Source: an uncultured Rhodospirillales bacterium
GTDB lineage: Bacteria; Pseudomonadota; Alphaproteobacteria; RF32; CAG-239
Reading direction: 5' to 3'
Assembly (NCBI GenBank): GCA_902795665.1
Contig: CADBMA010000011.1
Coordinates: 1-5,421 of the forward strand
Length of the DNA: 5,421 nucleotides
The notes below the pieces were generated by a model, which was given only the letters and a program-made list of their open reading frames with translations, ran no database searches and was not told the origin of the DNA. Position 1 is the first letter of the stretch; each line of letters begins with the position of its first letter. This document shows positions 1 to 5,421 of the stretch, piece after piece. The position numbers were made by a program, and so were the translations under genes.

Positions 1-660
1 AACTTTATCAACTATGCTTTGTCGCAAAACGCATCTTCAACTTATTCTACCGCCGGATTGGGAACTTATGTGCAAATCGCCCCCAATAATGAATGGAACT
101 TTACAATCGGTATGCAAGATGCAACCAACATTACCGCACAAAGCATACGCTTTAACAATCTTGATGAAAAGCATTTTACAACTTTTGCTTATGCCGCTTA
201 TACCCCAACAATAAACAACCTCGGTCAGAGCGAAATTTCTGTTTTGATGTATAATCAACCCGGAGTTAAGGCGCAACCCGAAACCACTAACGGCTGGTCA
301 ATTAATTTGAGCCAAAATATTGGCGAAAAACTTGCAATTTTCGGGCGCATTAACGGAGTATCAGGCAGCGTTGCCACCATAAATCAATCTTGGGTTTTGG
401 GAGGTGTATACAACAATCCGCTCAATCGCAATCCTTTAGACCAAATCGGCTTGGCTTTTGCTTATAACAAAATAGATGAAAAAGCTGTCGGCAGCAGCAT
501 TGATCATAACAGCGAAAAAATAATTGAGGCCTATTGGGCATGGGGAATATCAAAATGGGCAACTTTAACACCGGATATCCAATTTTATATTGATCCGGCG
601 CAAAATGTAAAATCTGACTACGCAACAACATTTTCGCTGCGCGCAACAATATTCTTCTAA
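1..660 (+). CDS. OprB-type carbohydrate porin, C-terminal part (5' end outside window)
   Basis: Frame 1 is open from the first base to the TAA at 658-660, giving 219 residues of a protein that starts upstream. The sequence has alternating polar/hydrophobic beta-strand texture. It contains NPLNRNPLDQIGLAFAY (139-155 of the visible part), then IIEAYWAWGISKWATLTPDIQF (174-195) and IDPA, and it ends in RATIFF. The 'E-x-Y ... L-x-P-D-x-Q ... P' block near the C terminus and the terminal Phe recognised by the BAM assembly machinery are typical of the OprB porin family. These outer-membrane barrels let sugars or other small solutes enter the periplasm. There is no reason to start at the internal TTG (19) or at the out-of-frame ATG (14). 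The substrate cannot be inferred. The family call is good; the sugar specificity implied by the family name is not established here. Confidence 0.85.
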   Translation, partial: NFINYALSQNASSTYSTAGLGTYVQIAPNNEWNFTIGMQDATNITAQSIRFNNLDEKHFTTFAYAAYTPTINNLGQSEISVLMYNQPGVKAQPETTNGWSINLSQNIGEKLAIFGRINGVSGSVATINQSWVLGGVYNNPLNRNPLDQIGLAFAYNKIDEKAVGSSIDHNSEKIIEAYWAWGISKWATLTPDIQFYIDPAQNVKSDYATTFSLRATIFF

Positions 661-671
661 ATTAAATATAT

Positions 672-718
672 GGGTTACGGATCGCTATTGTTAATATCAA
701 AAATGCGATTCGTGACCT
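672..718 (+). repeat. Long wobble-paired hairpin 3' of the porin gene
   Basis: The arms at 672-685 (GGGTTACGGATCGC) and 705-718 (GCGATTCGTGACCT) pair over 14 consecutive positions around a 19-base loop. Eleven pairs are Watson-Crick and three are G-U. The G-U pairs work only in RNA copied from the + strand, since the opposite strand would have A-C mismatches. This points to a structure in the porin transcript's 3' untranslated region, starting 11 bases after the stop codon. No U tract follows directly, so it is not a classical terminator by itself. It may protect the 3' end of the message or act together with the palindrome just downstream. Confidence 0.55.
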
Positions 719-728
719 CTTTAAACAC

Positions 729-747
729 ACAATATATATTGTTTTTT
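729..747 (+). terminator. Possible weak terminator: 14-base palindrome followed by T tract
   Basis: ACAATATATATTGT (729-742) is a perfect palindrome, and T742-T747 form a run of six T. Position and orientation fit the end of the porin transcript, but the stem is nearly all A-T and would need a loop cut from its own centre, so a stable terminator hairpin is doubtful. A binding site for a dimeric regulator is an alternative reading. Confidence 0.3.
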
Positions 748-764
748 CAATCTGCTATTAAAAT

Positions 765-850
765 ATGCAACAAAAATGTTTTTTTATTTTGCATTTTTAA
801 ATGATTGCAATTAAAGTGGCGATAAATATTACCATAAATTGCAATTGCAT
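765..850 (+). promoter_or_regulatory. Cluster of TTGCA-type hexamers and possible promoter before the protease operon
   Basis: Five related hexamers lie in 86 bases: ATGCAA 765-770, TTGCAT 789-794, TTGCAA 805-810, TTGCAA 839-844 and TTGCAT 845-850. Two of them sit inside identical copies of ATTGCAATT (804-812 and 838-846), whose first eight bases are self-complementary. A weak sigma70-like pair, TTGCAA (805-810) and TATTAC (827-832) with a 16-base spacer, overlaps the cluster. This could be an operator/promoter region for the 862-3914 operon. The sequence is so AT-rich that chance cannot be excluded. Confidence 0.35.
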
Positions 851-861
851 AGAGAGCATAA

Positions 862-1410
862 ATGAAAAACAATCTAACAAAAATTATCGCAACACTCATG
901 CTGGCTCTATTAAACTCATCATGCCGAAGCGATATTCGTCCCGCTATTGTCCCCGGAGTGGAAATTAAAGCACCGGAAGTTAAACCTCAACCCCAAAAAA
1001 CAAACCTTAAAATTATCGGAGCAGTTGAGCCGGTTTATTTTTTACCAATGAAAACACCTTTTAACTCCCGTATTGATACCGGAGCCGAAACTTCATCAAT
1101 TGACATTTCTAATCGCGAGCTATTTGAACGCGATGGAGAAAAATGGGTATCTTTTGACTTAGTAAATCGCAAAAATGGCGAAAAGCACCATTTTGAGAAA
1201 AAAATATACCGTCAACAAACGGTAAAACGCGCTGAAGGAAACGAAGAACGCATAGTTGTCATTATGCAAATCAAATTTGGCGGAGAAATTATTAATTCTC
1301 AATTCTCTCTTGCTGAACGTGACAAATTTGTATATCAAGGATTAATCGGACGCAATATTTTAACCGGACGAGCCATTGTTGATACATCAATCAGCAACAC
1401 TCTGAAATAA
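862..1410 (+). CDS. Exported retropepsin-like aspartic protease (DUF785 / 'ATP-dependent zinc protease' family), probable lipoprotein
   Basis: This is a 182-residue protein. Residues 1-20 form a signal peptide (basic start, then a hydrophobic run) followed by Cys21. The LLNSSC context is an imperfect lipobox, because position -3 is Asn. A Pro/Lys-rich linker (about 31-47) leads to the protease fold. The active-site motif is RIDTGAETSSID (70-81) with Asp72 as the catalytic residue. RQQTVKRAEGNEER (117-130) and LIGRNILTGRAIVDTS (161-176) follow, the latter echoing the IIGRNLL segment of HIV protease. With one DTG motif per chain, the enzyme would act as a homodimer, as retropepsins do. The family's historical name implies zinc and ATP, but no HExxH or nucleotide motif is visible, so an aspartic protease is the better reading. 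It is the first gene of the operon, ending 12 bases before the 7TM gene. A weak AGAGAG (851-856) precedes the start. The substrate is unknown. Confidence 0.85.
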   Translation: MKNNLTKIIATLMLALLNSSCRSDIRPAIVPGVEIKAPEVKPQPQKTNLKIIGAVEPVYFLPMKTPFNSRIDTGAETSSIDISNRELFERDGEKWVSFDLVNRKNGEKHHFEKKIYRQQTVKRAEGNEERIVVIMQIKFGGEIINSQFSLAERDKFVYQGLIGRNILTGRAIVDTSISNTLK

Positions 1411-1412
1411 TT

Positions 1413-1416
1413 GAGG
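1413..1416 (+). promoter_or_regulatory. Ribosome binding site deciding the start of the 7TM gene
   Basis: GAGG lies six bases before ATG 1423. The alternative in-frame TTG at 1411 overlaps this site and has only TCTGAAATAA before it, without a Shine-Dalgarno match, so ATG 1423 is preferred. Confidence 0.65.
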
Positions 1417-1422
1417 CTTTCA

Positions 1423-2955
1423 ATGTTACATAAACTAAAATCTGTACGCATTTTATTATCAATCGGGCTTTTGCTATCTATAATTATTACCGCTTATAGC
1501 GCATATTACAAAATAAAATATTGGGGTTTTAACCTTACCCCTAAGCAAAAAACCGCAGTTTGGACAGTTGAGGCCCATGTTTCTTTCACACCAACAGGAG
1601 AAAACATAAAAGTATCCATCGCCAGACCATCTCCATCAAAAGAATTTAAGGTTTTAAATGAAGATGTCTTGGCCAAAAATTATGATATCTCCGAGACCAA
1701 TGAAAGAATTTTATTATCATCACCTGCCCACCGAAAACGTCAAAACATTTATTATCGTGTTTTGTTGTACGACAATATTGAAGGCCGCGGCAAAACTCCC
1801 GCCGAAGAACCGGACAAAATTATTCAACCAATTCTCGACGAGCAATCTCTTAATGTTGCCAACCAAATTTTAGAAATGTCTGAAACGCAAAAAGGCGATA
1901 CCGTGCAGAAAATTATTCATCTTTTTAACCAGACGCCGCCTGACGAAACTGTCCAATCATTCATGCCGGAGCGTAGCTCTGATAAAGATACAGCCGAAGT
2001 AATTATCAATCTTTTGGCTCTTAAAAACATTTCTGCTCGCATGGTGCGCGGCATAAAACTTCTTGAAGAAAAAAAGACTTTTGTTCCTGACATTATGATT
2101 GAAGCCTACATGGACAAGATGTGGAAAATATATGATATCTATTCCGGCAAAAAGGGGCTTCCCGACGATTTTGTAATTTTTCAACGCGGCGGACAATCAA
2201 TGTTTGATGTTACCGGAGGACAAAATTCTTCCATTAAATATTCGGTCATGAAGTCACTGCGTTCATCATTCAATCTGGCCGGACACCGCGCCAAACTAGC
2301 CAATCAATCTGAAAACTTCGGTTATTCAATTTACAGCCTTCCGCTCAATCAGCAAAATGCTATAAAATGGCTGATGATTTTTCCGTTAGCCATTTTGGTA
2401 GTTGTAATTATGCGTAACGTAATCGGCATTTCGACCATGGGAACTTTTACACCAATGCTTATTGCAATGTCTTTGGTTGAAACCGGTTTTTGGTCAGGAT
2501 TAATTTGTTTTTCCTTAATTATTGGCATAGGTGTTATAATCCGTGCCGCTTTATCAAAACTTAATCTTTTGCTGGTTCCGCGAATTTCAGCCGTGGTAAT
2601 TCTGGTAATTCTGATTATCCAGATTTTGGCTGTTATCGGTTATAATTGGGACTGGTCAATTGCTTCTTCTGCTCTATTTTTCCCAATAATCATTACCGCA
2701 TGGATTATTGAGCGCGCTTCCATAACTTGGGAAGAAGAAGGATCTATCAATGCCATTAAACAAATTATATACAGTATTCTGGTGGCCATTGTCACTTACT
2801 TTGTAATTGTAAATGATTACATTCGCCACATTATGTTCGCGTTTAATGAACTTAATTTGGTTATCCTGTTTATTGTTATGCTGCTTGGCACTTATACCGG
2901 ATATCGCTTTACTGAATTAATGCGCTTTGCTTCGCTTGCTCAAAAGGAAAAATAA
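1423..2955 (+). CDS. Inactive transglutaminase fused to seven transmembrane helices
   Basis: This is a 510-residue protein when started at ATG 1423. A basic N terminus (HKLKSVR) and helix 8-28 anchor it, and a soluble region of about 30-312 should lie in the periplasm. Seven hydrophobic segments follow, at roughly 314-330, 340-353, 356-376, 384-406, 413-430, 444-464 and 476-495. The short basic tail would be cytoplasmic. The transglutaminase core is recognisable at 184-240 (AEVIINLLALKNISARMVRG, then IMIEAYMDKMWKIYDIY). The catalytic Cys is absent, with no Cys anywhere in the soluble part. The His position before the IEAY strand is Asp223, while the Asp of the triad seems kept (D238). RNVIGISTMGTFTPMLIA (331-348) and LLLVPRISAVV (382-392) match the 7TM_transglut family signature. 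The dead fold probably binds peptides rather than cleaving or cross-linking them. The stop overlaps the next start (TAATG), so translation is likely coupled to the ligase gene. Confidence 0.9.
   Translation: MLHKLKSVRILLSIGLLLSIIITAYSAYYKIKYWGFNLTPKQKTAVWTVEAHVSFTPTGENIKVSIARPSPSKEFKVLNEDVLAKNYDISETNERILLSSPAHRKRQNIYYRVLLYDNIEGRGKTPAEEPDKIIQPILDEQSLNVANQILEMSETQKGDTVQKIIHLFNQTPPDETVQSFMPERSSDKDTAEVIINLLALKNISARMVRGIKLLEEKKTFVPDIMIEAYMDKMWKIYDIYSGKKGLPDDFVIFQRGGQSMFDVTGGQNSSIKYSVMKSLRSSFNLAGHRAKLANQSENFGYSIYSLPLNQQNAIKWLMIFPLAILVVVIMRNVIGISTMGTFTPMLIAMSLVETGFWSGLICFSLIIGIGVIIRAALSKLNLLLVPRISAVVILVILIIQILAVIGYNWDWSIASSALFFPIIITAWIIERASITWEEEGSINAIKQIIYSILVAIVTYFVIVNDYIRHIMFAFNELNLVILFIVMLLGTYTGYRFTELMRFASLAQKEK
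2944..2948 (+). promoter_or_regulatory. Ribosome binding site inside the 7TM gene, for the ligase
   Basis: AAGGA lies six bases before ATG 2955 and inside the last codons of the preceding gene. Together with the one-base TAATG overlap this indicates coupled translation of the membrane protein and the ligase. Confidence 0.6.
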
Positions 2956-3914
2956 TGTTCAAATGGTTTCCTGAAATAGTTTTTCCATCGCAGCTCCGCG
3001 CCGCCGGAGTATTAGGCATGAACGCCCGCAACTATGATATTATTGCACATAATAACAAACGACGTCTTTATCCTTTGGTTGACGACAAAGTTCAAACCAA
3101 GGCTCTTGCCAATAAAATTGGCATTAATACACCGCGCTTAATTGGTGTAATCGAGGTTCAAAATAAGGTTGATAATTTTTTAGAACTGGTCAAAAATTTT
3201 GATGAATTTGTTATAAAACCGGCTCACGGCTCCGGCGGAAAAGGCGTGTTGGTCATCAAAAAATATACCGATAAAGAGTTTGTTACCGCATCTGAAAAAG
3301 TTTTGAGCTATAATGAAGTTTATCAGCATATATCAAACATTTTGAGCGGTCTGTACAGTTTGGGCGGTCAGTATGATGTAGCTATTATTGAAGAAATGGT
3401 GCATTTTTCAAACCAGTTTCAAGATTACAGTTTTCAAGGCATTCCTGATGTTAGAGTTATTGTTTATCAAGGTTATCCTGCAATGGCAATGATGCGTCTG
3501 GCCACCAGAGAATCCAGCGGAAGAGCCAATCTGCACCAAGGAGCCGTCGGCGTTGGTATAGACATTCAAACTGGCAAAGCCATTTCTGCAGTTCAACACA
3601 ATCGTCCAATCAGCATTCATCCTGACACCGGCGCCAATTTAATGGGATTGCAAGTTCCTCTGTGGCGTGAACATTTAGAGATTGCCGTCAAGGGGTATGA
3701 TATGACCGGACTGGGATATTTGGGAGCCGATATTGTACTCGACAAATTCCGCGGACCCATGATGCTGGAATTAAACGCCCGCCCCGGACTTGCCATTCAA
3801 ATTGCCAACAACCGCGGCATTCGCAATATTTTGAAGAACATTCATAATAACTATCCCCGAGGTCTTGATTGGGAAGAACGCTTAAATTATGTTTTAGGAG
3901 TTGCGAAAAGCTGA
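2955..3914 (+). CDS. RimK-related ATP-grasp ligase (alpha-L-glutamate ligase-like protein)
   Basis: This is a 319-residue cytoplasmic protein with no signal peptide or membrane segment. ATP-grasp features appear in order: an N-terminal pre-domain; EFVIKPAHGSGGKGVLVI (84-101) with the ATP-binding Lys88 and the glycine loop GSGGKG; IIEEMV (144-149), the hinge strand that contacts adenine; PDVRVIVYQGYPAM (164-177); GADIVLD (257-263); and ELNARPG (272-278), with Glu272 and Asn274 as probable magnesium ligands. The essential ATP-grasp residues look intact. Such enzymes join a carboxylate to an amine through an acyl-phosphate. The usual name assumes glutamate, but neither the amino acid added nor the acceptor can be read from the sequence. 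Length and motif order fit the 'alpha-L-glutamate ligase-like' family found beside the 7TM inactive transglutaminase, and it is not ribosomal RimK itself. It is the last gene of the operon. Confidence 0.9.
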   Translation: MFKWFPEIVFPSQLRAAGVLGMNARNYDIIAHNNKRRLYPLVDDKVQTKALANKIGINTPRLIGVIEVQNKVDNFLELVKNFDEFVIKPAHGSGGKGVLVIKKYTDKEFVTASEKVLSYNEVYQHISNILSGLYSLGGQYDVAIIEEMVHFSNQFQDYSFQGIPDVRVIVYQGYPAMAMMRLATRESSGRANLHQGAVGVGIDIQTGKAISAVQHNRPISIHPDTGANLMGLQVPLWREHLEIAVKGYDMTGLGYLGADIVLDKFRGPMMLELNARPGLAIQIANNRGIRNILKNIHNNYPRGLDWEERLNYVLGVAKS

Positions 3915-3929
3915 AACAATTCCTATATA
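3901..3929 (+). promoter_or_regulatory. Possible promoter for the cyclophilin gene
   Basis: TTGCGA (3901-3906) and TATATA (3924-3929) are 17 bases apart, each matching the sigma70 consensus at four of six positions. TATAAA at 3926-3931 matches better, but with a 19-base spacer. The site overlaps the end of the ligase gene. No terminator is seen between the ligase and the cyclophilin, so read-through from the operon is also possible. Confidence 0.35.
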
Positions 3930-3950
3930 AAAACCAGACAAACAAAAATC

Positions 3951-3956
3951 AGGAGA
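3951..3956 (+). promoter_or_regulatory. Strong ribosome binding site of the cyclophilin gene
   Basis: AGGAGA lies seven bases before ATG 3964. It is closer to the Shine-Dalgarno consensus than the sites of the three upstream genes, suggesting higher translation. Confidence 0.7.
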
Positions 3957-3963
3957 AATTAAA

Positions 3964-4569
3964 ATGCCAGAATTGTTAAAAGATAAAAAAACAGCTCAAC
4001 TCAATAAGCCTGACACCCAAAAACTAAGCGGAGCAAACACCAAAAAACTCACCCAAAGTGCAACCCGTTCCAAGAAAGAAAAAGCTAAATATAATGTCAA
4101 AAATGCCGAAAATTCGCTGTTGCTGAAGTTGAAAGACGGCGATGTGGTGATTGAGATGTTTGAGGATGATGCTCCGAAACATGTGGCAAGAATTAAAGAA
4201 CTGGTGCGTCAAGGTTTTTATAACGGATTGAAGTTCCACCGTGTGATTGACGGTTTTATGGCGCAAACTGGTTGTCCATACGGCACCGGAACCGGCGGTA
4301 GCGGCAAAAAGCTGAAAGCCGAGTTTAATAAACGTCCTCATGTCAGAGGTACGGTTTCTATGGCGAGAGCGATGGATCCGGATTCTGGAGACAGCCAATT
4401 TTTTATTTGTTTTGCTGATGCGCCGTGGCTGAATGGTCAATATACGGTGTGGGGTGAAGTTACCTCGGGCATGGAGTTTGTGGATATGATAAAACGTGGG
4501 GCAGGTGCCAACGGTATGGTGCGTGAGCCGGACGAAATTGTATCCTTATCCGTGATTGCCGATTTGTAA
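3964..4569 (+). CDS. Cyclophilin-type peptidyl-prolyl cis-trans isomerase with Lys-rich N-terminal extension
   Basis: This is a 201-residue protein. The cyclophilin domain spans about 50-201, near the usual size of compact bacterial cyclophilins. It contains FHRVIDGFMAQTGCPYGTG (91-109), with Arg93 at the catalytic position of human cyclophilin A Arg55, plus Phe98, Met99 and Gln101 of the proline pocket. VRGTVSMARAMDPDSGDSQF (127-146) and WLNGQYTVWGEV (155-166) follow, with the Trp of the cyclosporin site kept and Tyr160 where human cyclophilin A has His126. The enzyme speeds rotation of Xaa-Pro bonds during folding. Residues 1-46 are low-complexity and hold 12 Lys. There is no hydrophobic signal peptide, so the protein is probably cytoplasmic. 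It follows the ligase gene by 49 bases and is closed by a strong terminator. It looks like a housekeeping gene rather than a functional partner of the operon, although shared transcription is possible. Confidence 0.95.
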   Translation: MPELLKDKKTAQLNKPDTQKLSGANTKKLTQSATRSKKEKAKYNVKNAENSLLLKLKDGDVVIEMFEDDAPKHVARIKELVRQGFYNGLKFHRVIDGFMAQTGCPYGTGTGGSGKKLKAEFNKRPHVRGTVSMARAMDPDSGDSQFFICFADAPWLNGQYTVWGEVTSGMEFVDMIKRGAGANGMVREPDEIVSLSVIADL

Positions 4570-4589
4570 GGTTGATGATTTTAAGAGAA

Positions 4590-4621
4590 AAAAGCCCGAT
4601 GAAAATCGGGCTTTTCTGTTT
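4590..4621 (+). terminator. Rho-independent terminator of the cyclophilin gene
   Basis: An 11-bp stem, 4590-4600 (AAAAGCCCGAT) with 4605-4615 (ATCGGGCTTTT), closes a GAAA tetraloop and is followed by CTGTTT. It starts 20 bases after the stop codon. The stem is perfect, with a GC core and an A/T base, and its A tract on the other strand would let it work in both directions. It separates the upstream genes from the acidic-protein gene. Confidence 0.92.
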
Positions 4622-4686
4622 GGTGTCAGAAAATGGCAACACTGCTGGTTAAGCGATGTATCGGGCAGGAAAAGATATGATTTTAA

Positions 4687-4714
4687 TTGATTATTTACGA
4701 TTGTAATTTATTAT
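4687..4714 (+). promoter_or_regulatory. Possible promoter of the acidic repeat protein
   Basis: TTGATT (4687-4692) and TATTAT (4709-4714) are 16 bases apart, matching the sigma70 consensus at four and five of six positions. The site lies after a strong terminator and just before a good ribosome binding site, which is where a promoter is needed. The high A+T content makes such matches cheap. Confidence 0.4.
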
Positions 4715-4723
4715 TTTAGTATA

Positions 4724-4732
4724 AAGGTGGGG
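4724..4732 (+). promoter_or_regulatory. Ribosome binding site of the acidic repeat protein
   Basis: AAGGTGGGG lies eight bases before ATG 4741 and contains AAGGTGG, close to AAGGAGG. It fixes the start and supports this frame as a real gene. Confidence 0.65.
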
Positions 4733-4740
4733 AATTTTAT

Positions 4741-5421
4741 ATGACAGAATATGATCGTGATGATTTAGATTATGAATTAGATGATATTTCCGATAAATTA
4801 AAGGAATATGAAGACGATGAAAAAGAATATGGTCGTTTCATTAGTGATGACCTAGAGATTCTATCTGATTATTTTGATTTAAAGGAAGATCAAGGGCTTA
4901 CTGAAGCTGAATTTAAGAAGTATAAAACCCAGTGTATACGTCGCCTGAAAACAAATAAATATAATTCTGCTCCTGATGTAAATGTTAAAGCATTAAAATT
5001 TGCTCACTCTTTACACAAAGTAAAATGCCTTACAAAAGATGAATATGAAATGATTAAACAGCGGATTGAGCAATTTTCTGAAGAAAACAGGCAATCAATT
5101 ATTTCTCCTAATAAAGACTATGAATTACACTATAACTCCACCCCAAGAAAAGCAAGAGCATCAAAAGAAGAAAAACTGTATGATAATTTAAGAAACTTAT
5201 TTCAATCAATGAAAAGCGGAGAAATTGATGAGGAAAAGTATCTGACTGAAAAAGAAAGTATTATTGATAAAATAGTCAATAGCAATGACATTACACACGA
5301 ACTTACTTATAAGTATGCAGGAGAAATGTACCAAATTGGGGCGATAACATCTGATGAATATCAAAAAATTATCCAAGATGCAATGGATGATAGGTTTAAC
5401 ACTCCGAGTAATAAGGCGGAA
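4741..5421 (+). CDS. Unrecognised acidic protein with four SHOCT-like repeats, 3' end outside window
   Basis: The frame is open from ATG 4741 to the last base, giving 227 residues with no stop. I do not recognise the full protein. The first 50 residues hold 22 Asp/Glu and look helical or disordered. Four short helical units follow, sharing [LI]-[TD]-x-x-[EK]-[YF] after a turn: GLTEAEFKKYKTQ (52-64), CLTKDEYEMIKQRI (96-109), EIDEEKYLTEKESI (161-174) and AITSDEYQKIIQDA (201-214). This resembles the SHOCT (short C-terminal) domain, whose usual form is 'G-x-I-T-x-E-E-F-x-x-x-K'. SHOCT domains are thought to mediate oligomerisation or attachment and normally occur once. There is no signal peptide or membrane helix, and the visible part is very hydrophilic. 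Five of ten Arg codons are AGA/AGG, against 3 of 17 in the ligase gene, which hints at a different origin. A clear ribosome binding site and upstream terminator support a separate transcript. The C-terminal domain, which could reveal the function, lies beyond the window. Confidence 0.75.
   Translation, partial: MTEYDRDDLDYELDDISDKLKEYEDDEKEYGRFISDDLEILSDYFDLKEDQGLTEAEFKKYKTQCIRRLKTNKYNSAPDVNVKALKFAHSLHKVKCLTKDEYEMIKQRIEQFSEENRQSIISPNKDYELHYNSTPRKARASKEEKLYDNLRNLFQSMKSGEIDEEKYLTEKESIIDKIVNSNDITHELTYKYAGEMYQIGAITSDEYQKIIQDAMDDRFNTPSNKAE

Noticed and set aside
14..214. Second-frame open stretch beginning with ATG at 14
   Set aside because: It overlaps the porin frame, which has clear family features and runs off the left edge. 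The alternative translation has no recognisable motif and no ribosome binding site.
765..794. ATGCAA...TTGCAT inverted pair with A and T tracts as a terminator hairpin
   Set aside because: The arms are only six bases with an otherwise A/T loop, and it lies closer to the next gene than to the porin. It is better explained as part of the TTGCA-hexamer cluster.
1411..1422. TTG at 1411 as start of the 7TM protein
   Set aside because: It would add only MRLS, overlaps the GAGG site serving ATG 1423, and lacks its own ribosome binding site.
4024..4440. Minus-strand open frame of 138 codons inside the cyclophilin gene
   Set aside because: It lies entirely opposite a well-supported gene, and its translation shows no recognisable domain. 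Treated as a shadow of the cyclophilin reading frame.
4633..4706. Tiny frames ATG 4633-4680, ATG 4656-4706 and ATG 4677-4706 (15, 16 and 9 residues) as possible leader peptides
   Set aside because: Only the 9-residue frame has a plausible AGGA site, and it has no run of regulatory codons and no attenuator hairpin between it and the gene at 4741. Not enough to call.
1..5421. CRISPR array, tRNA/rRNA genes, insertion sequence or attachment site
   Set aside because: No regularly spaced direct repeats, no tRNA-like cloverleaf or CCA end, no transposase or integrase motif and no flanking target duplications were seen on either strand.

Overview
The window reads as an AT-rich Gram-negative chromosome segment, most likely from an alphaproteobacterium. 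The Gram-negative call is well supported. It rests on an outer-membrane porin tail ending in Phe-Phe, a probable lipoprotein, and a periplasmic/7TM protein. The alphaproteobacterial call is softer. It rests on the look of the cyclophilin and on the short OprB-type porin, without any search. All supported genes lie on the + strand.

Layout. (1) 1-660 is the 3' part of an OprB-type porin gene. (2) 661-861 is a 201-base AT-rich spacer. It holds a long wobble-paired hairpin, a perfect 14-base palindrome running into a T tract, and a cluster of TTGCA-type hexamers ahead of the next gene. (3) 862-3914 is a compact three-gene operon: an exported retropepsin-like protease (DUF785/'ATP-dependent zinc protease' family), an inactive transglutaminase fused to seven membrane helices, and a RimK-related ATP-grasp ligase. 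Spacing is 12 bases between the first two genes and a one-base TAATG overlap between the last two. (4) 3964-4569 is a cyclophilin-type peptidyl-prolyl isomerase with a Lys-rich N-terminal extension. It has its own strong ribosome binding site, a possible promoter, and a textbook terminator at 4590-4621. (5) 4741 to the window end is an unrecognised acidic protein, cut by the window edge. It carries four short SHOCT-like helical repeats and more AGA/AGG arginine codons than the ligase gene upstream.

How the genes may work together. The operon places a soluble amide-bond-forming ATP-grasp enzyme in the cytoplasm. It places a catalytically dead transglutaminase fold, probably a peptide-binding module, in the periplasm on a membrane carrier. 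It places a retropepsin-type protease at the membrane or in the periplasm. This gene trio is a recurring neighbourhood in proteobacteria, known from comparative genomics of ATP-grasp amidoligases. Its biochemical substrate cannot be read from the sequence. The most unusual candidate is the repeat-bearing acidic protein at the right edge. The most informative system for experiments is the protease/7TM/ligase operon.
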